Below, in pieces: positions 19,802-26,972 of a stretch of 52,639 nt of DNA. The position numbers were made by a program, and so were the translations under genes. The notes below the pieces were generated by a model, which saw nothing but the letters and a program-made list of their open reading frames with translations, was not told where the DNA came from and did not search any database. Numbering within the stretch: the stretch's first letter is position 1; each line of letters begins with the position of its first letter. This DNA is from Halieaceae bacterium UBA5085 (lineage in GTDB: Bacteria; Pseudomonadota; Gammaproteobacteria; Pseudomonadales; Halieaceae): positions 41,999 to 94,637 of the forward strand of contig DIAF01000011.1 of the NCBI GenBank assembly GCA_002414665.1, written 5' to 3'.

Positions 19802-20392
19802 ATGCCCCCCGCCGGAGAGCCGATGCCATTCCACGAGCCGGTATTCTGTGCCCGCCGCATAGAGCGGGTATTCGCCGAATGCTTTTTCCACACTGAGAAT
19901 ACGGTGCTCTGTGGCGGCGCGGAAGAGCCGCTGTATGCCCCTGCCGTGCGCCCGGGTGAGCCGCATCGACTCTGGTTTCGCGAAGACTTCTTCGCCAGTG
20001 CGCTGCACGAGACCGCGCATTGGTGCATCGCTGGCACCGCGCGCCGGCAGCAGATTGACTTCGGGTATTGGTACGCCCCCGAGGGGCGCGGTCCCGAGGC
20101 GCAGGCAGCCTTTGAAGCGGTGGAGGTGCGCCCGCAGGCCCTGGAATGGTGTTTTGCCGTTGCCTGCGGATATCCGTTTCGCGTCAGCACCGACAACCTT
20201 GCGGCGGAGGGCGGTGTCGCTGCCGATCACAGTGCTTTCCGTGCTGCGGTGCGTCGCGAAGCGCTGCGTCTGTCTGGCGCCCCCCTGCCGCGCCGTGCCG
20301 CGGTGTTTTTTCGGGCCCTGCAGGTGGAGTTCGGCAGAAGCGGCCCTCTCACGCCGGCCCTGATCAGGGCGACGGCTGTCCAGACTGATTGA
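19802..20392 (+). CDS. epmC: Elongation factor P hydroxylase
   Basis: Hydroxylates the beta-lysyl-lysine of elongation factor P. It has 196 residues from the ATG at 19802 (a second ATG at 19823 is possible). The metal-binding motif is HETAHWCIAG, followed by the family-typical DFGYWYAPEGR and FEAVEVRPQALEW. It begins directly after the tusA stop, and its TGA shares one base with the pdxB ATG. EpmA and EpmB, which install the beta-lysine, are not in the window. Confidence 0.9.
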   Translation: MPPAGEPMPFHEPVFCARRIERVFAECFFHTENTVLCGGAEEPLYAPAVRPGEPHRLWFREDFFASALHETAHWCIAGTARRQQIDFGYWYAPEGRGPEAQAAFEAVEVRPQALEWCFAVACGYPFRVSTDNLAAEGGVAADHSAFRAAVRREALRLSGAPLPRRAAVFFRALQVEFGRSGPLTPALIRATAVQTD

Positions 20393-21516
20393 TGCGCATT
20401 CTCGCCGACCAGAATATTCCCGGCCTGGAATGGTACTTCCAACCTCTCGGCGAGGTCCGTCTGATGGAAGGGCGTGACATTACGGCTCGCGACCTGCGTG
20501 ATGTTGATGTGCTTTTGGTGCGTTCGGTGACGCGGGTGGATCAGGCCCTGCTTCAGGGTAGCCGGGTGCGGTTTGTGGGGAGCGCGACGGCGGGGCTGGA
20601 TCACGTGGATATCAAGGGGCTGCGCGCGGCGGGTGTCGGGTTTGCCGCGGCGCCCGGCGCCAACGCCAACGCGGTGGTTGAGTACGTGCTGGCAGCTATC
20701 GCAATGCAGCCGGACATGCTGGAGCGGCTGCTTGACGGTGGACGCGTCGGTATTATTGGTTACGGCTACGTCGGCCGTTTGCTGCGGAAGCGCCTTGCGG
20801 CGCTGGGCATTGCCAGCCTGCAGTGTGATCCGTGGCTGGCGCCGGACCAGGTGCCGGAGTCCGCCTCCCTGGACGGAGTGCTGGGCTGTGATGTGGTGTC
20901 CGTGCACACGTCGCTGACCCGCGACGGACCCTGGCCCAGTTTTCATCTGTTGCGCGCATCGCAGCTGGCCAGGTTGGGTTCACGAAACCTGCTGATAAAC
21001 GCCAGTCGGGGCGCGGTTGTGGATCAGGCCGCTCTGCTGGCGCGGCTGCAGGCGACAGACCCGCCGCAGTGCGTGCTGGACGTGTGGGAGTTCGAGCCTG
21101 ATGTGTCGGTGGCCTTGCTGCGGCGGGTGAGCGTTGGCACAGCGCACATCGCCGGTTACAGCCACGATGCCAAACTGGCTGCCACCCGGCAGCTGGCACT
21201 GGCTGTGCAGAACGCTTTTGGTCTTCTGCAGCATCCCGTCACGGCGGCGGCTGCGGCCGATACCCTGGTGCCCCCGGCAGGGCTGCGCGGTGTCGCAGTG
21301 CTGCGCTGGCTGTGTGGGGCGCGCTACGATATCCGTGCAGATGACCGGCGCCTGCGCGAGGCAGTCCTTGGTGTCGATGCAGTGCGGGCCCGCAAGGCCT
21401 TCGATGAGCTGCGCAGGACATATCCAATGCGACGTGAACTGGCGGGCAGTTGTGTTCAGGCCGGCAGTGCAGAGCAGCGCAGGTGGATAAGCGCGTTGGG
21501 TGGAATCGTAGGGTAG
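20392..21516 (+). CDS. pdxB: Erythronate-4-phosphate dehydrogenase
   Basis: Second step of the DXP-independent branch of pyridoxal phosphate synthesis: oxidises 4-phosphoerythronate. It has 374 residues. It begins MRILADQNIPG, has the D-2-hydroxyacid dehydrogenase Rossmann motif VGIIGYGYVGRLL, the substrate motif NASRGAVVDQ, the catalytic His in AHIAGYSHDAK, and the C-terminal dimerisation tail that distinguishes PdxB. ATG at 20392 overlaps the epmC stop (TGATG). It is the last gene of the run; two minus-strand tRNA genes follow. Confidence 0.95.
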   Translation: MRILADQNIPGLEWYFQPLGEVRLMEGRDITARDLRDVDVLLVRSVTRVDQALLQGSRVRFVGSATAGLDHVDIKGLRAAGVGFAAAPGANANAVVEYVLAAIAMQPDMLERLLDGGRVGIIGYGYVGRLLRKRLAALGIASLQCDPWLAPDQVPESASLDGVLGCDVVSVHTSLTRDGPWPSFHLLRASQLARLGSRNLLINASRGAVVDQAALLARLQATDPPQCVLDVWEFEPDVSVALLRRVSVGTAHIAGYSHDAKLAATRQLALAVQNAFGLLQHPVTAAAAADTLVPPAGLRGVAVLRWLCGARYDIRADDRRLREAVLGVDAVRARKAFDELRRTYPMRRELAGSCVQAGSAEQRRWISALGGIVG

Positions 21517-21527
21517 CGGGTAGGGGA

Positions 21528-21603
21528 TGGAGCGGGAAACCGGGTTCGAACCGGCGACCTCAACCTTGGCAAGGTTGCGCTCTACCAACTGAGCTATTCC
21601 CGC
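21528..21603 (-). tRNA. tRNA-Gly (GCC)
   Basis: A 76-base cloverleaf read on the minus strand with encoded CCA. The acceptor stem GCGGGAA pairs with TTCCCGC, the anticodon loop TTGCCAA carries GCC, and the T arm has GGTTCGAACC. It lies 18 bases downstream of tRNA-Glu and is probably processed from the same precursor. Confidence 0.97.
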
Positions 21604-21621
21604 AGCGCTTGAATGAGAGAG

Positions 21622-21697
21622 TGGCGTCCCCTAGGGGGTTCGAACCCCTGTTACCGCCGTGAAAGGGCAGTGTCCTAGGCCACTAGACGAAGGGGAC
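21622..21697 (-). tRNA. tRNA-Glu (TTC)
   Basis: A 76-base cloverleaf on the minus strand with encoded CCA. The acceptor GTCCCCT pairs with AGGGGAC, the anticodon loop CTTTCAC carries TTC, and the T arm contains GGTTCGAACCCC. It is the first gene of a two-tRNA unit. Confidence 0.97.
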
Positions 21698-21724
21698 GCA
21701 GAGCCTCTCGGTCAAGAGGCGCGC

Positions 21725-21753
21725 ATTGTAGGTAGAGAGCCGGATGACGTCAA
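21725..21753 (-). promoter_or_regulatory. Strong sigma70 promoter of the tRNA-Glu/Gly unit
   Basis: On the minus strand TTGACG (21753-21748) and TACAAT (21730-21725), each 5 of 6 to consensus, are exactly 17 bases apart. They are followed by a GC-rich discriminator (GCGCGCC), the type seen at growth-rate and stringently controlled stable-RNA promoters. It ends 27 bases before tRNA-Glu. Confidence 0.85.
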
Positions 21754-21799
21754 GACCTCGGGGCGCACTTTTTGCCTTCCGGTAACCGTGCTGGCCCCG

Positions 21800-22177
21800 T
21801 CAGACAAGTTGCAGGCGCGCGGCGGCCTGCGCCCGATAATCGTACAGCTCGCCACGCGCGGCGGCCTCCAGGCGCGCCTCGTCCAGTGCCTGAAAGGTAG
21901 CGATCTCCTGGTCGGTCAAAACGTGCAGGCAGTCGCCGCCGAGAAACCACAAAAGACTGCGTGGGAATGTGGGGGCGAACTCGGGCTGGTGGCTGAACAG
22001 TCGCAGGGCCAGCTCGGGGCCCAGGGTGTACAGCTCGTCATCGTGCAGGCGGTTGCAGGCATCGGCCAGTTCCCGCAGCGGGTTTTCCGCGTCCAGCCCC
22101 GCCGTGCGTTTGCCAAGCGTGCTGGCGAACTCGCGCCAGAGACCGCGGCAGTACTGTAAATATTGCGTATCGTCCAT
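21800..22177 (-). CDS. PA2817-like conserved protein
   Basis: A 125-residue cytosolic protein starting MDDTQYLQYC at 22177; an upstream in-frame extension to 22261 is unlikely since it runs into the ABC transporter leader. The helical sequence includes PTFPRSLLWFLGGDCLHVLTDQEIATFQALDEARLEAAARGE, which I recognise as the pattern of the Pseudomonas PA2817 family, of unknown function. It reads toward the tRNA promoter, so the two minus-strand units are adjacent but have separate starts. Confidence 0.7.
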   Translation of the reverse strand: MDDTQYLQYCRGLWREFASTLGKRTAGLDAENPLRELADACNRLHDDELYTLGPELALRLFSHQPEFAPTFPRSLLWFLGGDCLHVLTDQEIATFQALDEARLEAAARGELYDYRAQAAARLQLV

Positions 22178-22204
22178 TGGCTCGTTCGGTGCGCCGATTG
22201 CGGG

Positions 22205-22210
22205 TACAAT
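22205..22210 (+). promoter_or_regulatory. Putative -10 element of the ABC transporter genes
   Basis: TACAAT (5 of 6) 39 bases before the ATG at 22249. No good -35 element is seen at the right distance, so this is tentative. Confidence 0.35.
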
Positions 22211-22248
22211 GCAGCGCTTGAATTCTCCGGTGGTTTTACTGAGGCGGC

Positions 22249-23166
22249 ATGATACCAGCACTGACGATCGAAAATCTCACCAAGCAATATGCCGGGGGCT
22301 TCCAGGCCCTTAAAGGCATCAGTCTCGAGGTGCAGCACGGCGATTTTTTTGCACTTTTGGGCCCCAACGGCGCCGGCAAATCAACAACCATTGGCGTTAT
22401 TTGCTCACTGGTGTCGAAAACGGCGGGCAAGGTGGCTGTCTACGGCACTGATATTGATGAAGATTTCGCTGGCGCGAAAAAGAACATCGGCATAGTGCCG
22501 CAGGAATTCAACTTCAATATGTTCGAGCAGCCTTTCGACATTGTGGTGAACCAGGCCGGTTACTACGGCATGCCGAAGGCTCTGGCCAGCCAGCGTGCCG
22601 AGCAATACCTGCGTGAACTCGGCCTGTGGGAGAAGCGCCACGTGCCATCGCGCATGCTTTCTGGCGGTATGAAGCGCCGTCTGATGATTGCCCGTGCCCT
22701 GGTGCACAACCCGCGCCTGCTGATTCTCGATGAGCCCACCGCCGGCGTCGATATCGAGATGCGCCGTTCCATGTGGGATTTTCTGCAGAAACTCAATCGC
22801 GAGGGCACAACGATTATCCTGACAACACACTATCTCGAAGAGGCGGAGGCACTGTGCCGCAATATTGCCATCATCAACCACGGTGAGATTGTAGAGAACA
22901 GTTCCATGCGCGATTTACTGCGCCGTCTGCACCGCGAGGTGTTTATTTTCGATGCAGTGGACGAACTGCCTGAGGTGGTGGCAATCCAGGATTTCGGCGT
23001 GCGTCGCATCGACGAACGCACGCTGGAAGTCGAGGTGGAGAAAGGCCAGCATATCAATGAGGTTTTCGCAGCACTCAGCCAATACGGCATTCGCATCAGC
23101 AGCATGCGGAATCGTGCAAACCGGCTCGAGGAGATGTTTGTGCGGCTGGTGGAGGGCGCGAAATGA
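22249..23166 (+). CDS. ABC-2 type transporter, ATP-binding subunit
   Basis: A 305-residue ATPase of the drug/lipid-type exporter class (YadG-like). Walker A GPNGAGKST at 38-46, signature LSGGMKRRL, Walker B LLILDEPTAGVD and H-loop TTHYLEEAE are intact. A C-terminal extension of about 90 residues after the nucleotide-binding domain is typical of this class. ATG at 22249 overlaps nothing real; its stop overlaps the permease start by 4 bases. The substrate cannot be deduced. Confidence 0.93.
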   Translation: MIPALTIENLTKQYAGGFQALKGISLEVQHGDFFALLGPNGAGKSTTIGVICSLVSKTAGKVAVYGTDIDEDFAGAKKNIGIVPQEFNFNMFEQPFDIVVNQAGYYGMPKALASQRAEQYLRELGLWEKRHVPSRMLSGGMKRRLMIARALVHNPRLLILDEPTAGVDIEMRRSMWDFLQKLNREGTTIILTTHYLEEAEALCRNIAIINHGEIVENSSMRDLLRRLHREVFIFDAVDELPEVVAIQDFGVRRIDERTLEVEVEKGQHINEVFAALSQYGIRISSMRNRANRLEEMFVRLVEGAK

Positions 23167-23936
23167 GCTTTCAGGAACAGTGGGTGGCCCTGGTGACAAT
23201 CCTGCGCAAGGAGGTCAAACGCTATCTGCGCATCTGGACCCAGACGCTGCTGCCGTCGGCGATCACCATGTCGTTGTACTTCGTTATTTTCGGATCCCTG
23301 ATCGGCTCGCGTATCGGCGATATGGGCGGGTTCACTTACATGCAGTTTGTGGTGCCGGGCCTGATCATGATGGCTATTGTGACCAACTCCTACTCCAATG
23401 TGGTCTCCTCCTTCTTCGGCTCCAAATTCAACCACAGTGTCGAAGAGCTTCTGGTGTCGCCCACACCGAATTACATCATTTTGCTGGGTTATGTCATTGG
23501 CGGTGTGAGTCGCGGCCTGTTGGTCGCCGTGATCGTCACGCTGGTATCGCTGTTCTTCACGGATCTGCATATCCACAGCTTTACGGTGGTGGTGGTGATC
23601 GTGTTGATGACGTCCATCCTGTTTGCGCTGGCCGGCTTTATCAACGCCGTGTATGCGAACAACTTCGACGATATCTCGATCATTCCCACTTTTGTGCTCA
23701 CGCCCCTGATCTACCTGGGGGGCGTGTTCTACTCGATGGACCTGCTGCCGGATTTCTGGGCCGCCGTGTCCAAGCTCAATCCGCTGGTTTACGTGGTTAA
23801 TGCCTTCCGGTACGGGGTGCTCGGTGTTTCCGATGTCAGCCTGGCGGTGGCCTTTGGCATGATTGCCGTGTTCACAGTTGTCGCCTGGTGCTACAGCATG
23901 CATCTTTTGAACACCGGCAAGCGCTTGCGCCAGTAA
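23163..23936 (+). CDS. ABC-2 type transporter, permease subunit
   Basis: A 257-residue inner-membrane protein with six hydrophobic segments in the ABC-2 layout (YadH-like), including SAITMSLYFVIFGSLIG, FVVPGLIMMAIVTNSY, a long paired segment around 110-170, and LTPLIYLGGVFYSMDLLPDF with the following KLNPLVYVVNAFRYGVLG, the signature of the family's fifth and sixth helices. The 4-base ATGA overlap with the ATPase gene supports stoichiometric translation. Confidence 0.93.
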   Translation: MSFQEQWVALVTILRKEVKRYLRIWTQTLLPSAITMSLYFVIFGSLIGSRIGDMGGFTYMQFVVPGLIMMAIVTNSYSNVVSSFFGSKFNHSVEELLVSPTPNYIILLGYVIGGVSRGLLVAVIVTLVSLFFTDLHIHSFTVVVVIVLMTSILFALAGFINAVYANNFDDISIIPTFVLTPLIYLGGVFYSMDLLPDFWAAVSKLNPLVYVVNAFRYGVLGVSDVSLAVAFGMIAVFTVVAWCYSMHLLNTGKRLRQ

Positions 23937-23939
23937 GCC

Positions 23940-24758
23940 GTGGCGATTGACTCTGAGTCATTGCTGCTGGGCAAGCAGGTGCCCGCAGCCACCCGTTACG
24001 CTCCGGAGCTGCTGTTTCCCATTCCTCGAGGCGAGGCCCGCCATGCGCTGGGTTACATGGGCGAAGTGCCCTTTGAGGGCGTGGATATCTGGCACGCTTA
24101 CGAACTGTCCTGGCTGGATAGCTCGGACAAGGCACAGGCCAGAATAGGGCGCTTCACCATTCCCGCGACAACGCCGAATCTCGTGGAGTCGAAGTCCTTC
24201 AAGCTGTACCTGAACTCCCTGAACAACACGGTGTTCGATGACGAGGCGGCGGCACTTGCCTGTATCGTGCGCGATATCAGCATGGCAGCCGGCGGCGACG
24301 TGGCGCTGGCGGTATTTGCCCCCGACGATCCGGCACTGGCCGGCGCGCAGCCCAGCGGGTATTGCATTGACACTGCTGCCGGGCACTGGCCGCGGCGGGA
24401 GCCAGTGGCTGATATGCTGGAGTGCTCGCGGGCGGTGGTTGAGGAGCAGCTGTACAGCCATCTTCTGCGCTCCCTGTGCCCGGTGACTGGACAGCCGGAC
24501 TGGGCAACGCTGTGGTTGCACTATCGCGGTCCGGCTCTGGACCACGCGGCACTGCTCAGCTACATCCTTGCCTACCGCGAGCATCAGGAATTTCACGAAC
24601 AGTGTGTGGAGCGAATCTACCGCGATCTTCAGCAGGCCTGCCGACCGGAGTTTCTGCACCTGCAGGCGTTCTACACCCGTCGCGGGGGGTTGGATATCAA
24701 CCCGTTTCGCAGCAGTGGCGGTGGTGAGCCGCCTTGGTTACGCCTCGCCCGGCAGTAG
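23940..24758 (+). CDS. queF: NADPH-dependent preQ0 reductase
   Basis: Reduces 7-cyano-7-deazaguanine (preQ0) to preQ1 in queuosine synthesis. It has 272 residues, the long bimodular type of gammaproteobacteria. The NADPH motif is ESKSFKLYLNSLNNT in the N-terminal module; the catalytic cysteine is C180 in LCPVTGQPDW; the C-terminal FHEQCVERIY is also typical. The start is GTG at 23940, three bases after the permease stop. Confidence 0.95.
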   Translation: MAIDSESLLLGKQVPAATRYAPELLFPIPRGEARHALGYMGEVPFEGVDIWHAYELSWLDSSDKAQARIGRFTIPATTPNLVESKSFKLYLNSLNNTVFDDEAAALACIVRDISMAAGGDVALAVFAPDDPALAGAQPSGYCIDTAAGHWPRREPVADMLECSRAVVEEQLYSHLLRSLCPVTGQPDWATLWLHYRGPALDHAALLSYILAYREHQEFHEQCVERIYRDLQQACRPEFLHLQAFYTRRGGLDINPFRSSGGGEPPWLRLARQ

Positions 24759-24773
24759 GGCAGTGCGCCTGCC

Positions 24774-24802
24774 TTGACATCCGCTGCGTGCTCCGCAAGA
24801 GT
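24774..24802 (+). promoter_or_regulatory. Putative promoter of the DUF1761 gene
   Basis: A perfect TTGACA at 24774-24779 and a weak -10, AAGAGT at 24797-24802, 17 bases apart, in the 80-base gap after queF. Confidence 0.38.
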
Positions 24803-24838
24803 GGGAGCAAGAACGATAATAACGCTGCGGAGGTCTCT

Positions 24839-25246
24839 ATGGCTGAAATACCGATTCATGTCCTTGCAGTACTCGGCGCCACGCTTGTGGCGTTCATCAT
24901 TGGTGGATTGTGGTATTCCCCCTTGCTGTTTGGCAGTGCCTGGATGCGCGCCGCCGGTCTTACCGAAGCCCAGGTCAACGCGGGCAACAAGGCCAAGATC
25001 TTTGGCCTCTCCTTCGTGTTTCTGCTGATCATGGCGCTGTGCCTGGAACGCTTTCTTGCGGCACCGGGGGTGACGCTGGCCACGGGTTCGCTGTACGGCT
25101 TCCTGACCGGTTTCGGCTGGTTGTTTTTTGCTACGGGCGTCATCACCCTGTTCGAGCAGCGTCCCTGGTCGTATCTGCTGGTCAATGGCGGGTACTGGGT
25201 GGTTGCGCTGACCGCTATGGGAGCAGTGCTCGGCGCCTGGCGCTAG
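24839..25246 (+). CDS. DUF1761-family membrane protein
   Basis: A 135-residue inner-membrane protein with four hydrophobic segments: near 5-25 (IHVLAVLGATLVAFIIGGLW), 48-65 (FGLSFVFLLIMALCL), 80-103 and 112-133. The YSPLLFGSAWMRAAG stretch after the first helix is the mark of DUF1761. Function unknown. The ATG at 24839 follows GGAGG by 6 bases; an upstream in-frame extension into queF has no family similarity. It is the last protein-coding gene before tRNA-Ser. Confidence 0.85.
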   Translation: MAEIPIHVLAVLGATLVAFIIGGLWYSPLLFGSAWMRAAGLTEAQVNAGNKAKIFGLSFVFLLIMALCLERFLAAPGVTLATGSLYGFLTGFGWLFFATGVITLFEQRPWSYLLVNGGYWVVALTAMGAVLGAWR

Positions 25247-25272
25247 GCGGGACGAAAACTCCCGGCAAAACG

Positions 25273-25301
25273 CTGGCAAGCGCTGGCGGTTGTGGTATGA
25301 T
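25273..25301 (+). promoter_or_regulatory. Promoter of tRNA-Ser
   Basis: CTGGCA (25273-25278, 4 of 6) and TATGAT (25296-25301, 5 of 6) separated by 17 bases, with a GC-rich discriminator (CCGCGCCC), ending 12 bases before the tRNA. Confidence 0.65.
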
Positions 25302-25313
25302 CCGCGCCCTCAC

Positions 25314-25401
25314 GGTGAGGTGGCCGAGTGGTCGAAGGCGCACGCCTGGAAAGTGTGTAACGGGCAACCGTTCGAGAGTTCGAATCTCTCCCTCACCGCC
25401 A
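25314..25401 (+). tRNA. tRNA-Ser (GGA)
   Basis: An 88-base class II tRNA with encoded CCA. The acceptor GGTGAGG pairs with CCTCACC, the anticodon loop CTGGAAA carries GGA, a long variable arm follows, and the T arm has AGTTCGAATCT. It marks the boundary between conserved backbone genes and the accessory catabolic genes. The next gene ends only 28 bases away. Confidence 0.97.
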
Positions 25402-25428
25402 TTTATTTCGTAAGGCCTCGTCTCCACA

Positions 25429-26718
25429 TCATTTCGTGCTGTTCTCGGTCCTCTTTGAAGCTTGGATTTCCACGGTTGAGGTTGCGGTGTGCTCAAGCGT
25501 CGCGGCAAGCAATCGGGCACCATCGTAAAGATCTGTCAGGTGCGTAAACTCAGAGGGATGATGGCTCACACCGCCTTGAGAAGGCACGAAGATCATCGCT
25601 GTTGGACAGTAATCTGCCAGGAACAGTGCATCGTGGAAGGCCCCGGACACCATTGGCTCATAGGCGAGGTCAAGGCCCTTGGCGCAAGTCTGGATAGCAG
25701 CGATTACCCACTCGTGGAATCGAACCGCTGCATGCTTGAAAATTTCCTCACAAACCGCGTCGCAGCCCTGCTGCTGTTGCGATAGCACGGTGTGAATGCG
25801 TTCAGTCAGTGAGTTCAATTCCTCGGTGTCGGGGTGACGCAGGTCAATCGAGAAACTCACCTGCTGCGGCACAGTGTTAGGCGTATTGGGTGATACGTCC
25901 AGGCGCCCGATGGTAAAGCGGGTTGCATCATCGGGATCTTGCAGGGCAATCTGCAAATCAGAGAGATAGCCAACTGCGGCACGCAGTGCATCGCGGCGTT
26001 GAGCCATAGGGGTCGTTCCGGCATGCCGTGCCTCGCCATTGATGGTCACGTTGAACCAGCGACAGCCCTGAATTCCGCTGACCACGCCAATGGGTTTTCC
26101 CAACCTTTCCAGAATTGGGCCCTGCTCTATATGGAGCTCAATGTAACTCGAGAGCGATTGACCAAAGTCGCGCTGCTGCATGGCAGGGTGCGAAAGCAGT
26201 GTTTTGCTCAGCTCATCCCCAAGGCGTAGTCTGTCGGCATCGCAGGTGTCCGCAAACTCCTCGATCGCTCTTGCTCCGGTAAAGCACATCGAGCCCATGC
26301 AGCCGGGTGCAAAGCGAGAGCCTTCTTCGTTACTCCATGCCACGATCTCGATGGGGCGTTTCAATACGGCACCGCAGTCTATCAGCGCCTGAACTGCCTC
26401 GAATGCGGCGACCACACCGTAGACGCCATCGTAGGGGCCGCCGGTGGGCTGAGAGTCCAGATGGCTGCCAGTGAGGACTGGCGCCATGTCGGCTGCAACA
26501 CCTTTTGGCATGAGCCGGAAGAACTGGTTGGCGATGGGGTCGGTGTAGAGCTCCAGTCCCATCTGGGTCGCCCAGCTGTTCAGCTCGGCTCGCGCTGCTC
26601 GGTCTGCATCGCTGAAAACCTGCCGGTTGACACCGCCATCGGCGCTAGCGCCGAATTCTGCCATCCGGTTGATTCGCCAGCCCAACCGTTCCCTGCAGAC
26701 TTTGTGTGCTGAGATCAT
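25429..26718 (-). CDS. M20-family Zn-dependent amidase/carbamoylase
   Basis: A 429-residue hydrolase of the group containing N-carbamoyl-L-amino acid hydrolase, allantoate amidohydrolase and beta-ureidopropionase. The two-metal site is visible: H86 and D88 in GSHLDSQPTGGPYDG, D97, E131/E132 in SNEEGSRF, H196 in ELHIEQGP and a late His in GGVSHHPSEF. The reaction would be hydrolysis of a carbamoyl or ureido (possibly acyl-amide) bond on an amino acid. It is divergent from the class V aminotransferase; between them is operator A, so it is probably a member of the TGAAC-NNN-GTTCA regulon. Exact substrate unknown. Confidence 0.88.
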   Translation of the reverse strand: MISAHKVCRERLGWRINRMAEFGASADGGVNRQVFSDADRAARAELNSWATQMGLELYTDPIANQFFRLMPKGVAADMAPVLTGSHLDSQPTGGPYDGVYGVVAAFEAVQALIDCGAVLKRPIEIVAWSNEEGSRFAPGCMGSMCFTGARAIEEFADTCDADRLRLGDELSKTLLSHPAMQQRDFGQSLSSYIELHIEQGPILERLGKPIGVVSGIQGCRWFNVTINGEARHAGTTPMAQRRDALRAAVGYLSDLQIALQDPDDATRFTIGRLDVSPNTPNTVPQQVSFSIDLRHPDTEELNSLTERIHTVLSQQQQGCDAVCEEIFKHAAVRFHEWVIAAIQTCAKGLDLAYEPMVSGAFHDALFLADYCPTAMIFVPSQGGVSHHPSEFTHLTDLYDGARLLAATLEHTATSTVEIQASKRTENSTK

Positions 26719-26760
26719 TCGCTCTACTCGTTACTATCGGCATCGATCATCAGATTGTGG

Positions 26761-26789
26761 TTGACGAGACAGCTTTGCTGGATCAATAT
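26761..26789 (+). promoter_or_regulatory. Promoter of the class V aminotransferase (site A, plus)
   Basis: TTGACG at 26761-26766 and CAATAT at 26784-26789, 17 bases apart. The last T of the -10 is the first base of the TGAAC half-site of operator A. The 5' leader before the gene would be about 175 bases long. Confidence 0.62.
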
Positions 26790-26806
26790 GAACACCGTTC
26801 ACATTG
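26784..26806. promoter_or_regulatory. Operator A (TGAAC-NNN-GTTCA family)
   Basis: Core TGAAC-ACC-GTTCA at 26789-26801 within a 23-base imperfect palindrome (9 of 11 arm pairs match, centre 26795). It lies between divergent promoters of the M20 hydrolase and the class V aminotransferase. It is the least perfect of the sites in the window. Confidence 0.75.
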
Positions 26807-26831
26807 TTGCCCAATTCCGTGTTCAATTCAA
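26803..26831 (-). promoter_or_regulatory. Promoter of the M20 hydrolase (site A, minus)
   Basis: On the minus strand TTGAAT (26831-26826) and AACAAT (26808-26803) are 17 bases apart; operator A begins directly downstream. It is about 85 bases from the M20 start. A lone GTTCA half-site near 26821-26825 lies in the spacer. Confidence 0.5.
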
Positions 26832-26972
26832 TACTGCAGTGGTTGGATTCGGTCACGCGCCATCGGCTTCTGGGTCAGCAAAAAACGATTCGTTGCGTTG
26901 ATGTAAATACTGTAAATCACGCACGATGAGAGGGCCGCTGCAGATCTATAGCCGATTCTGCAAGGCGCAATC

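Noticed and set aside
21703..21720. GCCTCT-CGGTCA-AGAGGC hairpin as a terminator
   Set aside because: It has no T tract in either direction and lies between the tRNA promoter and tRNA-Glu, so it is part of the 5' leader of the tRNA precursor rather than an ending signal.
26816..26830. Second TGAAC-type operator beside site A
   Set aside because: Only one GTTCA half-site is present; the left half does not match.
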